Positions 23,791-35,000 of a stretch of DNA of 64,000 nucleotides are shown piece by piece; position 1 is the first letter of the stretch; each line of letters opens with the position of its first letter. Both the position numbers and the translations under genes were made by a program. The notes beneath the pieces are model-generated. The model worked only from the letters and a program-made list of their open reading frames with translations, ran no database searches and was not told where the DNA came from. This DNA comes from Chloranthus sessilifolius (Eukaryota > Streptophyta > Magnoliopsida > Chloranthales > Chloranthaceae), in the NCBI GenBank assembly GCA_021018995.1, contig CM037590.1, forward strand, positions 64,575,597-64,639,596, written 5' to 3'.

Positions 23791-25800
23791 TGTAGACACC
23801 TCCATTTCGCCCTTTCAGAGTACACAAATTCGTTTGGTCAGCCCTTGACCTTAACCCTAATGTGGGACCATGCACTGAAACGATAGTACATGGCTGAACG
23901 CAGGCTGAAACAATAGCTCTGTGGCCCAGATCTCAACATGAGAGGCTATATACTGAAACAATAGTATATAGTTGGAATGCAGACTTAAATAATAGTCTGG
24001 CATTCCAAATCTAGAGACTAGACTCGAGCAACCCTGAATTACGTGCCTGAAAACCCGCGCAAAATTTGATTGCACGTAAAACTACAAACGTACAATCAGT
24101 CCCCCTTTCAGACCAAGCTTCTTTTCACAGCCCATCTCGAGACTCGATTAAGTGCCTGAAACCAGACGTGCAATCGGATTGAGCATCCCACCACCGGTGC
24201 GTAATTGGCCTACGCCCGACCTAGTCTTACTATCCTTGAGCCCTAAGTTTCCTCAATTGAGCATTCTGAAACAGACGCTTAATTAGATTGAATGCCTCAT
24301 CACCGGCGCGCAATTAGTCTTACTGTGATTAGGACTGGGAAACACGCTGAGCGAGTCAGCCAGTCGCTCACTGAGTCGATGACCGACCCAAAGCAATTAA
24401 GCACCAAAAACTTAGCACGCAATTCGATTAAATGCCTAAAATAAGGTGCGTAATTGGAGAAAAACCTTTAAAAGTTTTTTTTCTCAAAAAGGGAAGAGAG
24501 GCTAGCAATTTTGTGACAGAGAACGGAATTTTTTGGGATTTCAAAATCAGAGAACTCTGAGGACAAACCCACAGAGCAACCTAGTCATGATTTCGAGATT
24601 CAAGCTTCGAATCTTCGAGATTTCTCTGCACAGCCCCGACCCCCTAGGTAAGAATTAATGATTTTATTTTCCGACCATAGCTTTTGATTTCTAGATATAG
24701 GATTTTGTTAGTTTTAATTTTCAGTTTTAGACCGTAGCACCCTTTTCGGACCGAAATTCTCTATATTTGTTTCTAGTTCTCCGTTTCTAGAACCAGTCTT
24801 TAATCTAACGGTTCGACACACCGATCCTAAGCCTTAATTCAGTTCTAAAATCTTAATCTTCAGTCCTATCATTAATTTCTGGTTCTAGGTCTTCAACTCT
24901 AGAACAAGTCATTAATCATATAACCTGATTTTCTGATTTCGGACCCGAATTCAGTCATAATTTATAATTTATAATTTTAACTCTCTGTTTCTGTACTATA
25001 AAAAATCTCAAATACAAATTTTAGTTTCTATAATTCTATTTTCTCAAATTAATTCACAATTATCATCTCGAATCTGATTCTGAAAAGCCAAAAATACCTC
25101 TTTCTCAGTCTAAATACCAATCTATCTCTAATTTTAGCCATCCAATTTGCCCAAGGGAGCTTACGGAGGGTACTTGGGAACGAGGCTAATCCTCCTTAGC
25201 ATAGCGGGCCCAACCCCCCCTTTTTAGGACTGTTTAGAATTAATTAGTTTTTATTTTGATACAATTGATTAATTGCATCGATCAGGCTTTAATATCATTA
25301 TTTAATTACTTTAATCAGATTCTCTAGTTCCATTAATTTATTACTTTAATCAGAACTTTAGGAAATTTATTATTAGTTAGATTTTGCTATAATTGATTCA
25401 TGGATTATGATTCTAGAAAAATTAATCTCTTTATTTCGGTTACTATTGAGTAAATTAATTCATTGCTTTAATTAGAGTCGTAGTAAAAAAAATCAGTCTT
25501 TTATCTTAGTTAGAATTCTAGTAGGATTATTATAATTGCTTTAGTTAGAATTGCGATACAATTATTATATCTGCTTTGTCTAGAATTGCAATACGATTAG
25601 CATGCCTGATTCAGTTAGAACTCAATTGGAACTGATATATGTGCATTCCTAGTACCATTAGGAGACTGATATCAATTGAACTCATAATAAGATCAGGACA
25701 TTAAATTAATTGGACTTATAATGGGATTAAGAAATTAAAATTAATTAGGCCCCAGATAATACTGGAACACTAGATTAACTCACAATAATAACCCACATGA

Positions 25801-25845
<45 letters not shown>

Positions 25846-26206
25846 ATCTAATTGGGGAAATTTAAACTGACCAGAGCTACAACGATAGCAGAGGAAGAAA
25901 AGGAAAACTAAAACTATCTAATTAAAAAAAGAATACCGCTGCTGACGTTCGCAGGCAGACGATTCAGTATAGAAGTAACCCACATCCGCTCTCAAACGTG
26001 ATCATTGACATGTTGCAGCGTCGATAAATATCTGCAGCTGGAGATCGCAAACAGACTAGGAATCTTTCTAGAAAAAATCCCCTTTTTTATTTTCAATTTA
26101 CATTTCCCTATTCCAAACGCCGCATCGCTAGAGTCCACCAGGACAGAATTGGAAGCCACTGATTCAACGGGAACCGAGAGGAACCCAAAAAAAGCGTGCA
26201 CCAACA
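23791..26206 (+). repeat. 5' LTR of Tat element A
   Basis: The LTR starts TGTAGACACCTCCATTTCGC and ends ACCAACA, three bases before the primer site; length is 2416 bp. It aligns throughout with 58255-60637. It contains repeated CTGAAACAATAG words (23875-24000) and six to eight GCGCAATT or GTGCAATC-type words (24050-24450). A TA microsatellite occupies 25804-25842. Confidence 0.85.
25804..25842 (+). repeat. TA microsatellite in LTR A
   Basis: An uninterrupted TA run within the LTR. It is absent at the matching place of LTR B, which reads AGCATAATAATAATAG, so it expanded after the copies separated. Confidence 0.95.
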
Positions 26207-26209
26207 GAC

Positions 26210-26227
26210 TGGCGATCGCGATGGGAT
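26210..26227 (+). other. Primer-binding site of element A
   Basis: TGGCGATCGCGATGGGAT starts three bases after the LTR. It resembles the TGGCGACTC...TGGGGA primer site common in Tat elements, with a few changes. The same position in B reads TGGCGATTGTGATGGGA. Confidence 0.7.
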
Positions 26228-26303
26228 GCTTTAGAGAACTTTGTTTAAATAGTTAGTTCTAGCTTATTTCCTTATTTTTCTTCCCATCGTGTCACTTAGA
26301 TTC

Positions 26304-26308
<5 letters not shown>

Positions 26309-26335
<27 letters not shown>
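26309..26335 (+). repeat. TA microsatellite abutting the gag start of A
   Basis: A TA run ends in the gag ATG at 26334. In B the same place has only ATATATG, so the tract is specific to A. Confidence 0.9.
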
Positions 26336-27580
26336 GAGTCTTTGTCAAATATTCGAGATGTCTGGTATATGAAGGGTAAGCTTAGGAGACCCACCATTAT
26401 GGGGGTATCATGACAACCCCACATACAAAGAAAAACCGCCATATAATTTCAGCCCACGACAACCTGAGGTAAATATGGCTGGAGAACAAGAAAATCCCTT
26501 CTCTACCCTACACATTGGTAATAGCCATAACGGAAGAGAGGGTAGCACTGGACAAAACTTTACCGCTCAACAATTCGTAGAGCTCAACATTCAAAGGATA
26601 CAAAGAGGAGACGATGATTCCGAAGAACTACTTCGAGGGTTAGCTGTTGCATATGAATCCATCAGGTCACGACAACTCTCAGAAGAATAAGAGAGACAAG
26701 AGAGGCCACCTCCTACCCCTAGTACAGTGTCAGCTCGGACCATATCGTTGAGGCAACGTGCTCACACATTCTTTAATGATGACTCTCTAGACAAGGTTGT
26801 CTCACGGGTTGCTCCAAATGACAACACTATCAAGATCGAAGATCTACCAAAAATGCTTGACGAATACATGGCTAAGAGAGAGCGCCCTGGTCACTCATTC
26901 AGGTTTGACAAATTTTGTCGGGACGTCGAATTTAACTTACCTATAGGATTTAAACCCCCAAAATTCACCAACTACAATGGCACAAGAAATCTGAACCATC
27001 ACTTGGCCCTCTTTTGTAATAATTGTCGACCCATACGCAACAATCAAGGACTTCTCATTCACTATTTCCAACGCTCGTTAGAAGGAGAAGCTTTAGATTG
27101 GTTTGCGGGACTCCCACTCTATAGGATAGAAACTTTCGATGATTTGGTCGGTCGATTCCTAGACCAATACAAACACTTGATCTAAGAGACGGTTAGTCTC
27201 AGCGATCTTATGGCGGCCAAATAAGGACCAGATGAAGAATTCACTGACTTCGTCGCTAGATGGCGAAAGCTTGCCGCTAGGACCAGTACTTCAATCGAAG
27301 AGAAGGATTCAATCGACATTATTATCGATAATACTAGGGAGCCGCTAAAAAGCGCATTGGTCATAAGTGATTGTCCCGACTTCACTGCACTCCATTCCCG
27401 GGCATCCCAACTAGTGCGACACATTAAGGGCGAAGATCTCACGTTATCCATAGTCACATCAAAAGTAGGCTTATCCAATGAATCGAAATCAAAAAATAAT
27501 AAGAAAGGCTTAGGAACTGAACAAGTTAACACCATTGTCAACCAAGGACAAAACTCGAATAACGGGAACTTCCAACCGTG
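26334..27580 (+). pseudogene. Gag of Tat element A
   Basis: One frame runs from the ATG at 26334 with stops at about 26370, 26688, 27183 and 27222. At the first, third and fourth of these, element B has a sense codon. The capsid part is well preserved (SFRFDKFCRDVEFNLPIGFK, HLALFCNNCRPIRNNQG, YFQRSLEGEALDWFAGLPL), a retrotransposon gag domain. The frame ends in TGA at 27579, a stop that B shares at the same codon. It makes the virus-like particle coat of the element. Confidence 0.88.
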
Positions 27581-28700
27581 AAACTTTAGACAAAATCAAA
27601 ACCAAAAACGGTATGCTAACCAAAATCAAGGCACCAATCAACAAAGATACATAAACCAAAACCAAGGCCAGAATCAGAATCAAGGCCAATACCAAAATAG
27701 AAACCAATACCCTAACAGCTATCAGAACTAAAACGCGGCACAGAACCGACCAACCCACGTGTCAAATTATAATAATGTACCTAACTATGGCCTGCAAGTC
27801 TAGATTATAGTAAATATTGTGCTTTCCATTGAAATGTGGGGCACAACTTAGAAGACTGTTGGGTCCTCAGGGACATAATCTATGACATGAACGATCAAAA
27901 TCAGATCGATTGGGAAGCACTTAGAAATCCTAACCCTAATAATAACCAACCCCAATAAAATTTAGGGATCATAAATAACCCCATGCCTAATCACAACCAA
28001 GAGACACCGACTCAGGTCACTACCGTAGATCTCCCCAGTCAATCTTATTTCCAGCCCTCGACTTTAATCACTCATGTTCATCCCTCCAACACTATTACTA
28101 CCCCTATGAGAGCCTCATCACCCCTACACCCCTTGGCCTTGATCACTCAAATCACGTTGTCGAGCCCACCTCCATTTTTGAAATTCGCTCAGATATGAGT
28201 CCATTCCTTTAGGGCTAGGAGACCATTCCTCCATGATCACCCATCAGAACCTTCAACCCCTCCAAATCCTCAATAAGCGCCATTACAACTCCCTTCGTCC
28301 GATTCTAAACCTGAGTATGGAGATCATGTTTTTCAAACTGCCGCTCAAATTGCCGCATGGGTGGAAAGTGTCACTCGAAAGAATCTCAACCGAAAAAGTG
28401 AAACCAAAACTGAGTGTCTAATAAACATAGAAGAAAGTGAGCAAGAAGAACACCTTGACCCGTGTGAGACACTGGTCTCTACTTTCCTAGAGGAGGAAGA
28501 TTACATGCAATACCTCTCGCCTTGGAACGGCACCGTGCGGGCATGCGTTCCAGCCTCCAACTTCACTCACTTCGCAAATACATCAACGTCGAGTCACGCC
28601 GGGTTCGACCAACAATTGACATGCCCTATTCTCAAGTCAGGAACCAACTATCCACCTCCTCCTTTCCCTCGAAATAAGGATTTCATGCACGCATAACCAC
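27581..28700 (+). pseudogene. Gag C-terminal linker of A: Q/N-rich tract, zinc knuckle, proline-rich part
   Basis: After the TGA the sequence encodes an Asn/Gln-dominated stretch (NQNQGTNQQRYINQNQGQ and similar, 27590-27730). A zinc-knuckle-like C-x2-H-x4-H-x4-C follows near 27817-27860, with a TGA between the first H and the second. A proline-rich segment (28000-28280) and an acidic segment (28361-28696: NIEESEQEEHLDPCETL, FLEEEDYMQYL) come next. Several frameshifts and stops are present. The equivalent region of B is at 61900-63330. Confidence 0.75.
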
Positions 28701-29400
28701 CAGAGGGGAGCACGAGAGAAAGAGAGGTTAACTTGCCACCCCCACTTCACATCATCCCTTCGTCGATTCTTTCACCTCAACTGCTCCAACCACCTGCACC
28801 TAGGGTTCATCGGCTAGGCAAAGAAACAACGTTGGAGCCAGGGCAAGAATACGATATGTTGCGACATCTCTAAAAGATTTCAGCCCAGATATCTATACTA
28901 AAACTCACTAAAAAGTTGGCCGACCATCACCGATTGTTGATAAGGACACTTGAAGATACTCAAGTGGACAAGGACACAACCCTAGATGAGCTTCATCAAA
29001 TCACCTCAGTCATGGCGCAACCTCCAGTGCTTACGTTCACAGATGCAAACATGCTTAAAGGGGTTGCCCCCATATATCTTACAGTCATAATAAGAGGATT
29101 CTCTGTACCCCATGCACTGGTTGATATGGGAGCGAGACTCAACATTTGCCCCCTTACAACATTAAAAATGCTCATATACACAGAACAAGACGTCAGGCAC
29201 TCGGCCCTGTCACTGATAGCTTACGATGGCTCGCGTCGTTTCATGAAAGGAACTATTAAGCAGGTCTGCCTTGGACCTGTGAAGAAAGATGTTACCTTCC
29301 ATGTTTCTGATTCTGCTAGTATATATAATATTATCTTACGAAGAAAATGATTAGAGTCAATGAAGGCCGTCGCATCTACATACCATCAATGCATTAAATT
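28700..29400 (+). pseudogene. Aspartic protease of Tat element A
   Basis: The open piece 28916-29350 contains GFSVPHALVDMGARLNICPL. The catalytic Asp (29123-29125) remains, but the next residue is Met where B has the canonical D-T-G-A, so activity is doubtful. The flap and C-terminal parts (SLIAYDGSRRFMKGTIKQV, DVTFHVSDSASIYNIIL) are clear. A TGA follows at 29348, just before LESMK. Confidence 0.88.
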
Positions 29401-30086
29401 CCCATATGAGGACTCCATTATCCGTATATACGCAGATGCACCCCTCCAGGACATGGATACCGATTACGCGGCAAGCATTCCGACAGCCCATGATTCCGTG
29501 TTAAACACAGGCCACATCCAAAAGACTTGAATCCCTGATGAGGCAATCGTTGTAAAAGTCTGCCCACCTGCCCTTCCTAGTTTTCACCCACAGCGACAAC
29601 AAGAGCTAATGAGGAGAGAGGTCGGCCCAAACCTCGCCAAATTGTACGACATCAATCCAACCACAACCAAAAGGGTGGGATCTTATGTACCAACTCGGAT
29701 ACGTACCCCACACCGGTCTCGGTAAGAATAAACAAGGTCATGTAGGACCTGTTGTCCCAACAAAAATATGTAAACACATAGGGTTAGGTTATCACTCGGA
29801 CCACCCACAAGCTGACTTATTCCCTACCTCACCAAAATGGTCTCTTTATGATCACTTCATCTATGAGACCACTGAGAAAGTGAATGTACCAAGGCAGAAG
29901 GAAGTGTCCTTCACCAAATCCCAAGAAATGGAGATCAAACGAATGGCTAGAGCATTTGGTCATTTAACAAACCTAAACGACGACATTGATAAACCACTCG
30001 AAGGAGTTAAACCCTTGTTTGATCTTAAAGAGACCATAGAGGAGAAGAAGGACCCTCCAGAAACCAAGCTACAATTAGAGGATTAG
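29400..30086 (+). pseudogene. G-patch-bearing linker of Tat element A
   Basis: Following the protease, the frame at 29685 reads LGYVPHTGLGKNKQGHVGPV, a G-patch motif (Gly-rich RNA-binding module). G-patches are known after the protease in some retroelements, including plant Tat members. The upstream part (NLAKLYDINPTTTKRVGSYV) is in a different frame, so a frameshift lies near 29680. The tail is Glu/Lys-rich to 30086. It may help protease or RT handle RNA; that is inference from the family. Confidence 0.75.
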
Positions 30087-31356
30087 GAATCTACCGATGG
30101 TGAAGACTTTCACATAGCAGCCTTGCGAGATGACAAAGAACACTTACATCCAATATGGGAAGAGGATGACACCTCACAAGAGAATCTTAACTCGTATAGC
30201 ATCCGCCTTCTACCTTGGCCTTGGAGGATGTGAATGCCCATGGGATTCCCCTTGTATCGCTCACCCTTATCAGCTCCGCTGTAAGGCATGCACTAGTATA
30301 TTAGAACGCCTCACTAATTGGACCCAACCTCCCATAATGGGAGGATCGAATCACTCCAATCTCGTGCTAATAGGAATGAGCAATAAATTACCAGCTTGGC
30401 CACCATCACAAAGAGCCGAAACTCCTAACAATCCTTGGGTTAACTCAGGGGGAACCCTCAAATCGCCCTCATAGAGTTTGAAGAGGAACTTGAACTAGAC
30501 GCTTCTTCATCCCCAGATGCGCCACAACTCCAAATATTTTGGAAATCTCTCGAGGAAGAGTGACAACCTCCCCCGAGTGATGACAAAGACTATTGGATAG
30601 ATCTTCCTGCACTCGAGTTAGCCGAACATGCTAACCTAGGACTTCAAGCACTATCAGATCAAGAAGATGAATTCGATACCATTTTTTACTCTAATTTAGA
30701 AGGATGGGAATGTCCTTAGGGATCTCCCTGCATCTCTCACCATTATCAGCCTCATTGTCGAGCATGCGTACTCATCCTAGCTTATTATGAAATTCAACGG
30801 AGAGAACTCACTGCCCCTAGGGACCCCTTAGGAGATCCCCCTTGGCAGGTAGAGCTAACATATCATTTCTCAGAAGCAGATAGTTCGATCGACTATGACC
30901 TCCAGAGTTTCTTCAAAGAGGAGGCCATTAATGTGATAGAAGAAATCCAAATGACAGTGTCGCTATCACCAACATCACTTATTCAAAAGGCCTCGTCAGA
31001 TGAAGACTCAAAAAAAAAAATGCCAAATTTACAACAAGTCCACATTTCTCGAAGGATCACCCGAACGGCTCCACCAGCTATCTCGCTCCCTCAGTTAGGG
31101 GAAGCAACTTTCCCGGCGCCCCTTGAGGCGACCGACCCTGTACCATATTTATTATCAAAAATTAAAAAAAATAGGAAAAATAAAAAAATCTAAAAGTCCA
31201 GAAATGTAAAATCTAAAAAAATTAGAAAATCTCAAAAAAGAAAGGGGATCCTTCATCCCGACTCAAGTTTGCAGTCAACCAGGAGACTTTTCTCCTAAGG
31301 CTTCTATCTCGTCTCTCGCACAAGGACGCAAAGTATCCAGGCTAAACAATAAGCCA
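30087..31356 (+). pseudogene. Degraded linker between G-patch and RT of element A
   Basis: Broken acidic and proline-containing coding pieces lie at 30130-30474 and 30933-31193, with two related Cys-containing segments (GWECP or GGCECPWDSPC near 30222-30250 and 30708-30735). The two segments look like an internal duplication: both read roughly CPWxSPCxxHPYQxxCxAC. No known domain is recognised. Confidence 0.55.
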
Positions 31357-32760
31357 GTGATCATACCAGAGAATATACTTCATGACTTTAAGAGAAGAAA
31401 CAATAGCCTTTACCTTCACCCTACCGAAGATCTCTTGGTCATAAATTGTATTGATGAAGAGTTACCTTTCACAAAATCGAATCCCCAGTGTAGTAATTTC
31501 ATAGTATATGAACTTATTGAGGCTGAGGAAGGGACACCAGTCACTGAGGAGACTTAGGACTCCCAACGGGTTATCAAACGTTTCGACGAGCAAACCCAGG
31601 CTGCCGCAGAACCCACGGAAGAAATCAAGTTTGGCACTAACGAGAAACCTAGGAAGCTATTAATTAGTGCAACGCTTAATTCTAAGGAGCGCCAACAAAT
31701 TGCACAAGTTTTACAAGAGCATCTTGACTCTTTTGCATGGTCCTATAAGGATATGCCTGCCTTAGACCAAAGTTTAGTAGAACATCATCTTGTCTTAGAA
31801 CCCGATGCGAAATCTGTTAAGCAGAAACTCCGTAGGATGCACCCACAAACAGCCCTTCAAGTCAAAGAGGAAGTTGACAAGTTACACAAAGCTAAATTCA
31901 TCCGATCTGTCCTCTACCCCAAGTGGGTCGCCAACATAGTACCTGTCACTAAGAAAGATGGTAGAGTGCAAGTTTGCATTGACTTTTGAAACCTCAACCA
32001 GGCATGCCCAAAAGATGACTTCCCACTCCCCCATATTGATTCTCTCGTCGACAACACTGCTAGGCATGAGATGCTATCCTTTATGGACGATTTCTCTGGA
32101 TATAATCAGATCAAATTAGCAGAGTCTGACCAAGAAAAGACTTCTTTTGCCATACCATGGGGAACTTACTGCTACGTTGTCATACCTTTTGGGCTCAAAA
32201 ACACAGGAGCCACGTACCAATGTCCCATGATGGCTATTTTCCACGATATGATGCATAAGTGTGTAGAAGTCTATGTTGACGATATACTAGTGAAGTCCCA
32301 AATGCGAGTAGGGTATGTTGAAGCACTCCGGCTGGTGCTACAAAGGGCTAAGAAATATTAGTTGAAAATGAACCCAAAGAAATGCGTCTTCGGAGTCACC
32401 TCCAGAAAATTACTTGGTTTCATAGTCAGTAAACGAGGGATCGAAGTCGACCCTGCGAAATTCAGAGCTATCCTTGAGATGCCACCTCCTAGCAATATCA
32501 AAGAATTATGAGGTTTGATAGGAAGATTGCAATTCATCGGGAGATTTATCTCCCAACATTCAAATAGATGCGATCCTTTCTACAAGCTACTTAAAGGAGG
32601 AGCTGAGTACGAATGGGATGACCAATGCCAGCAAGCCTTCGATAACATCAAAAAGTACCTCCTTAATCTGCCAATATTATCACTACCAGTTCCCGAAAGA
32701 CCCATAATCCTATATCTCTCAGCAAATGATAAAATAATGGGAGTAATTCTGGGATAATAT
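31357..32760 (+). pseudogene. Reverse transcriptase and first RNase H of Tat element A
   Basis: One frame broken by TGA at 31987, TAG at 32359, TGA at 32509 and TAA at 32755. RT motifs are RSVLYPKWVANIVPVTKKDG, DDFPLPHIDSLVD, MDDFSGYNQIKLA and the catalytic VEVYVDDILVKS. The gypsy-type RNase H begins with LPILSLPVPERPIILYLSAN, where the usual Asp is replaced in the S-A-N context. It then continues through YEEDDKREKAIYYLSRM to about 33080 with further stops. Confidence 0.9.
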
Positions 32761-33149
32761 GAAGAAGACGACAAGAGGGAGAAGGCCATTTACTACCTTA
32801 GTAGGATGATAGTTGAATACGAACGAAAATACACTCCCATGGAGATGACCTGCCTCACACTGGTATGGGCTTCAACTAAGTTATGACACTACTTCGAAGC
32901 ACATAAGATACTAGTACTAGCATGAATGGACCCTTTGAAGTACATATTTGGAAAGCCCACAACATTAGGAAAGATCGCTCGCTAGCATATGCTATTACAA
33001 GAATTCGATATCACTTATATCACCCAAAAGTCGATCAAGGGATAAGCTATTGTCGATTACCTCGCAAATCTCTCACTCCCAAATGATGAATCCATACACG
33101 CGGATTTCCCCGATGAAGACTTACTCACAATTCATAACGAAGAGCCCAA

Positions 33150-33700
33150 TAAGACTTCATGGACTCTCTATTTTGATGGTGCTCTAAACCACAAAGGGAA
33201 AAGCATCGGGATCATCCTCCTAAGCTCGAAAGGAGTGGTCATACCTAAAGCTTTTCAACTAGACTTCCCTATCATGAATAATGTTGTAGAGTACGAAGCC
33301 TTTATAGCCGAATTACGAGCGGCATTACAGTTCGGTGTTAAACAGTTGAAAACTATTGACGATTCTAAACTAGTAATCTCACAAGTCATAGGAGAATGGA
33401 AAACTAAGAAAAGAAAACTAATGGCATACCTAGAAATCGCTCAATATTTGGTAAAGAAATTTGAAAAGATCTCTTTCACGCTCATCCCTAGATTAGAAAA
33501 TGAGCTAGCAGATTCCTTATCCACATTAGCCTCCGTCATCCAAATACCCCACAGCCAAAGTACCAAGACCTTCTTCATTGAAAAATTAACGGTACTCGCC
33601 CACGAGGTAGCATGGGCCGTTAAGAGAGAATTACGGACCCTCCCCACAAGCACAAGATCAAAAGAAGCAATCACCCCAGAAAATCATGTCAAAACATAAA
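33150..33700 (+). pseudogene. Second (archaeal-type) RNase H of Tat element A
   Basis: The frame reads SWTLYFDGALNHKGKSIGII, then NNVVEYEAFIAELRAALQ, then TIDDSKLVISQVIGEW, and ends RLENELADSLSTLAS. The four catalytic acidic residues (D of FDGA, E of EYEA, D of DSKL, D of ADSL) are all present. A second RNase H after the degenerate gypsy one is a known hallmark of the Tat clade. This copy looks intact in its key residues. The frame is open from 33235 to 33699. Confidence 0.9.
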
Positions 33701-33719
33701 CTAAAGTTGCTATGTTCAG

Positions 33720-35000
33720 ATTTGAAAAATTACCAATCGACGACAAACAACCATGGTATTTCGACATTTGGAACTTCTTGAAGCATCAACACACGTCCCC
33801 CCATATGCCACAAAGATCGAATGGAAGACTATAAGGAACCGATGCGCCCGATTCTGCATACTTAGTGAAACATTATACAAAGAAGCCTTCATCAAAGGAG
33901 TACTACTACGATGCGTCACAACCACCGAAGGACAATACATCATTCAAGAAGCACACGCTAGTGCCTGCGACGCCTACTCTGATAGACAGAGACTCGCCAT
34001 CAAGTTACACGACAAGGCTACTTCTGGCCAACAACAATAAGAGATTGCCACCTCTATGTTCAATCCTGCAAATAATGCCAAGAGCATGTCGCACTTATCA
34101 AAGCTCCATCAGTTGCATTGAACACTATGACCTCACCATGGCCATTTTTGATGTGGACCTTCGATGTCATCAGACCCTTCACAGATATAGTTGGGAATAC
34201 TCATAAACATGCATTCATACTTACAGTGATCGAATACTACACCAAATAGGCAGAAGCAGAATCCTACGTCAAAATCACTCCTTCAACACTTGTAAGGTTA
34301 ATTGTTCAAAACATCATCACCAGGTTTGGGGTACCCAGAATGTTCATCACTGACAACGGACCATAGTTCATCATAGAGAAGATGAAGAAATTATGCAAGA
34401 AGTACGGCATCGATCTATGCCACTCATCGCTGTTCTACCCTCAAGGCAATGGACAAGCAGAAGTTACAAATAAAACACTGATTCAAATCCTGAAACGAAC
34501 AGTAGAAATAAGCAATGGAGCTGACTGGCCCGACAACTATCGGAAGCACTCTGGGCCTATACCCTACCCCCTACCTCCTTACCTACGAGATAGAGGCAGT
34601 CCTACCATATGAGATACAAGTACCATCCTTACGGATCAAACTCGATGATGAGCTATCCTTAGACGAGAGGAGAATTGCTTTACTCGCATAACTAGAGCAG
34701 CTTGATGAAACACGTCTAAGGACAACTGATCACGCTTAGGTATATCAAAGGAGAGTGGTCAGAGCCTACGATAAGAAAGTCCTTAAACGAACCTTTAATA
34801 TTGGAAAATTAGTCTCAAAGAAAATCATGCCTTCCAAGCACGCCCATCCAAAAGTGAAATTGAAACCAAACTAGGAAGGCCCTTATGCTATAACAGCTGC
34901 ATACCCTGAAAATGCATACAAATTGGCGAACCAAGACGGGGAAGAACTCTTTAGCCCTTGGAACGCCATGTACCTTAGAAAATACTATCCTTAGCCTTAT
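33720..35000 (+). pseudogene. Integrase of Tat element A
   Basis: The N-terminal part (33753-34037) reads NRCARFCILSETLYKEAFIK and TTEGQYIIQEAHASACDAYS, a weak zinc-binding region. The core follows with D in TFDVIRPF, D in ITDNGP (then a TAG) and E in GQAEVTNKTL (34382-34612). The C-terminal part (to about 35000) is in broken frames with YDKKVLKRTFNIGKLVSKKI and EGPYAITAAYPENAYKL. Stops at 34245 and 34363 plus frameshifts inactivate it. Confidence 0.88.
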
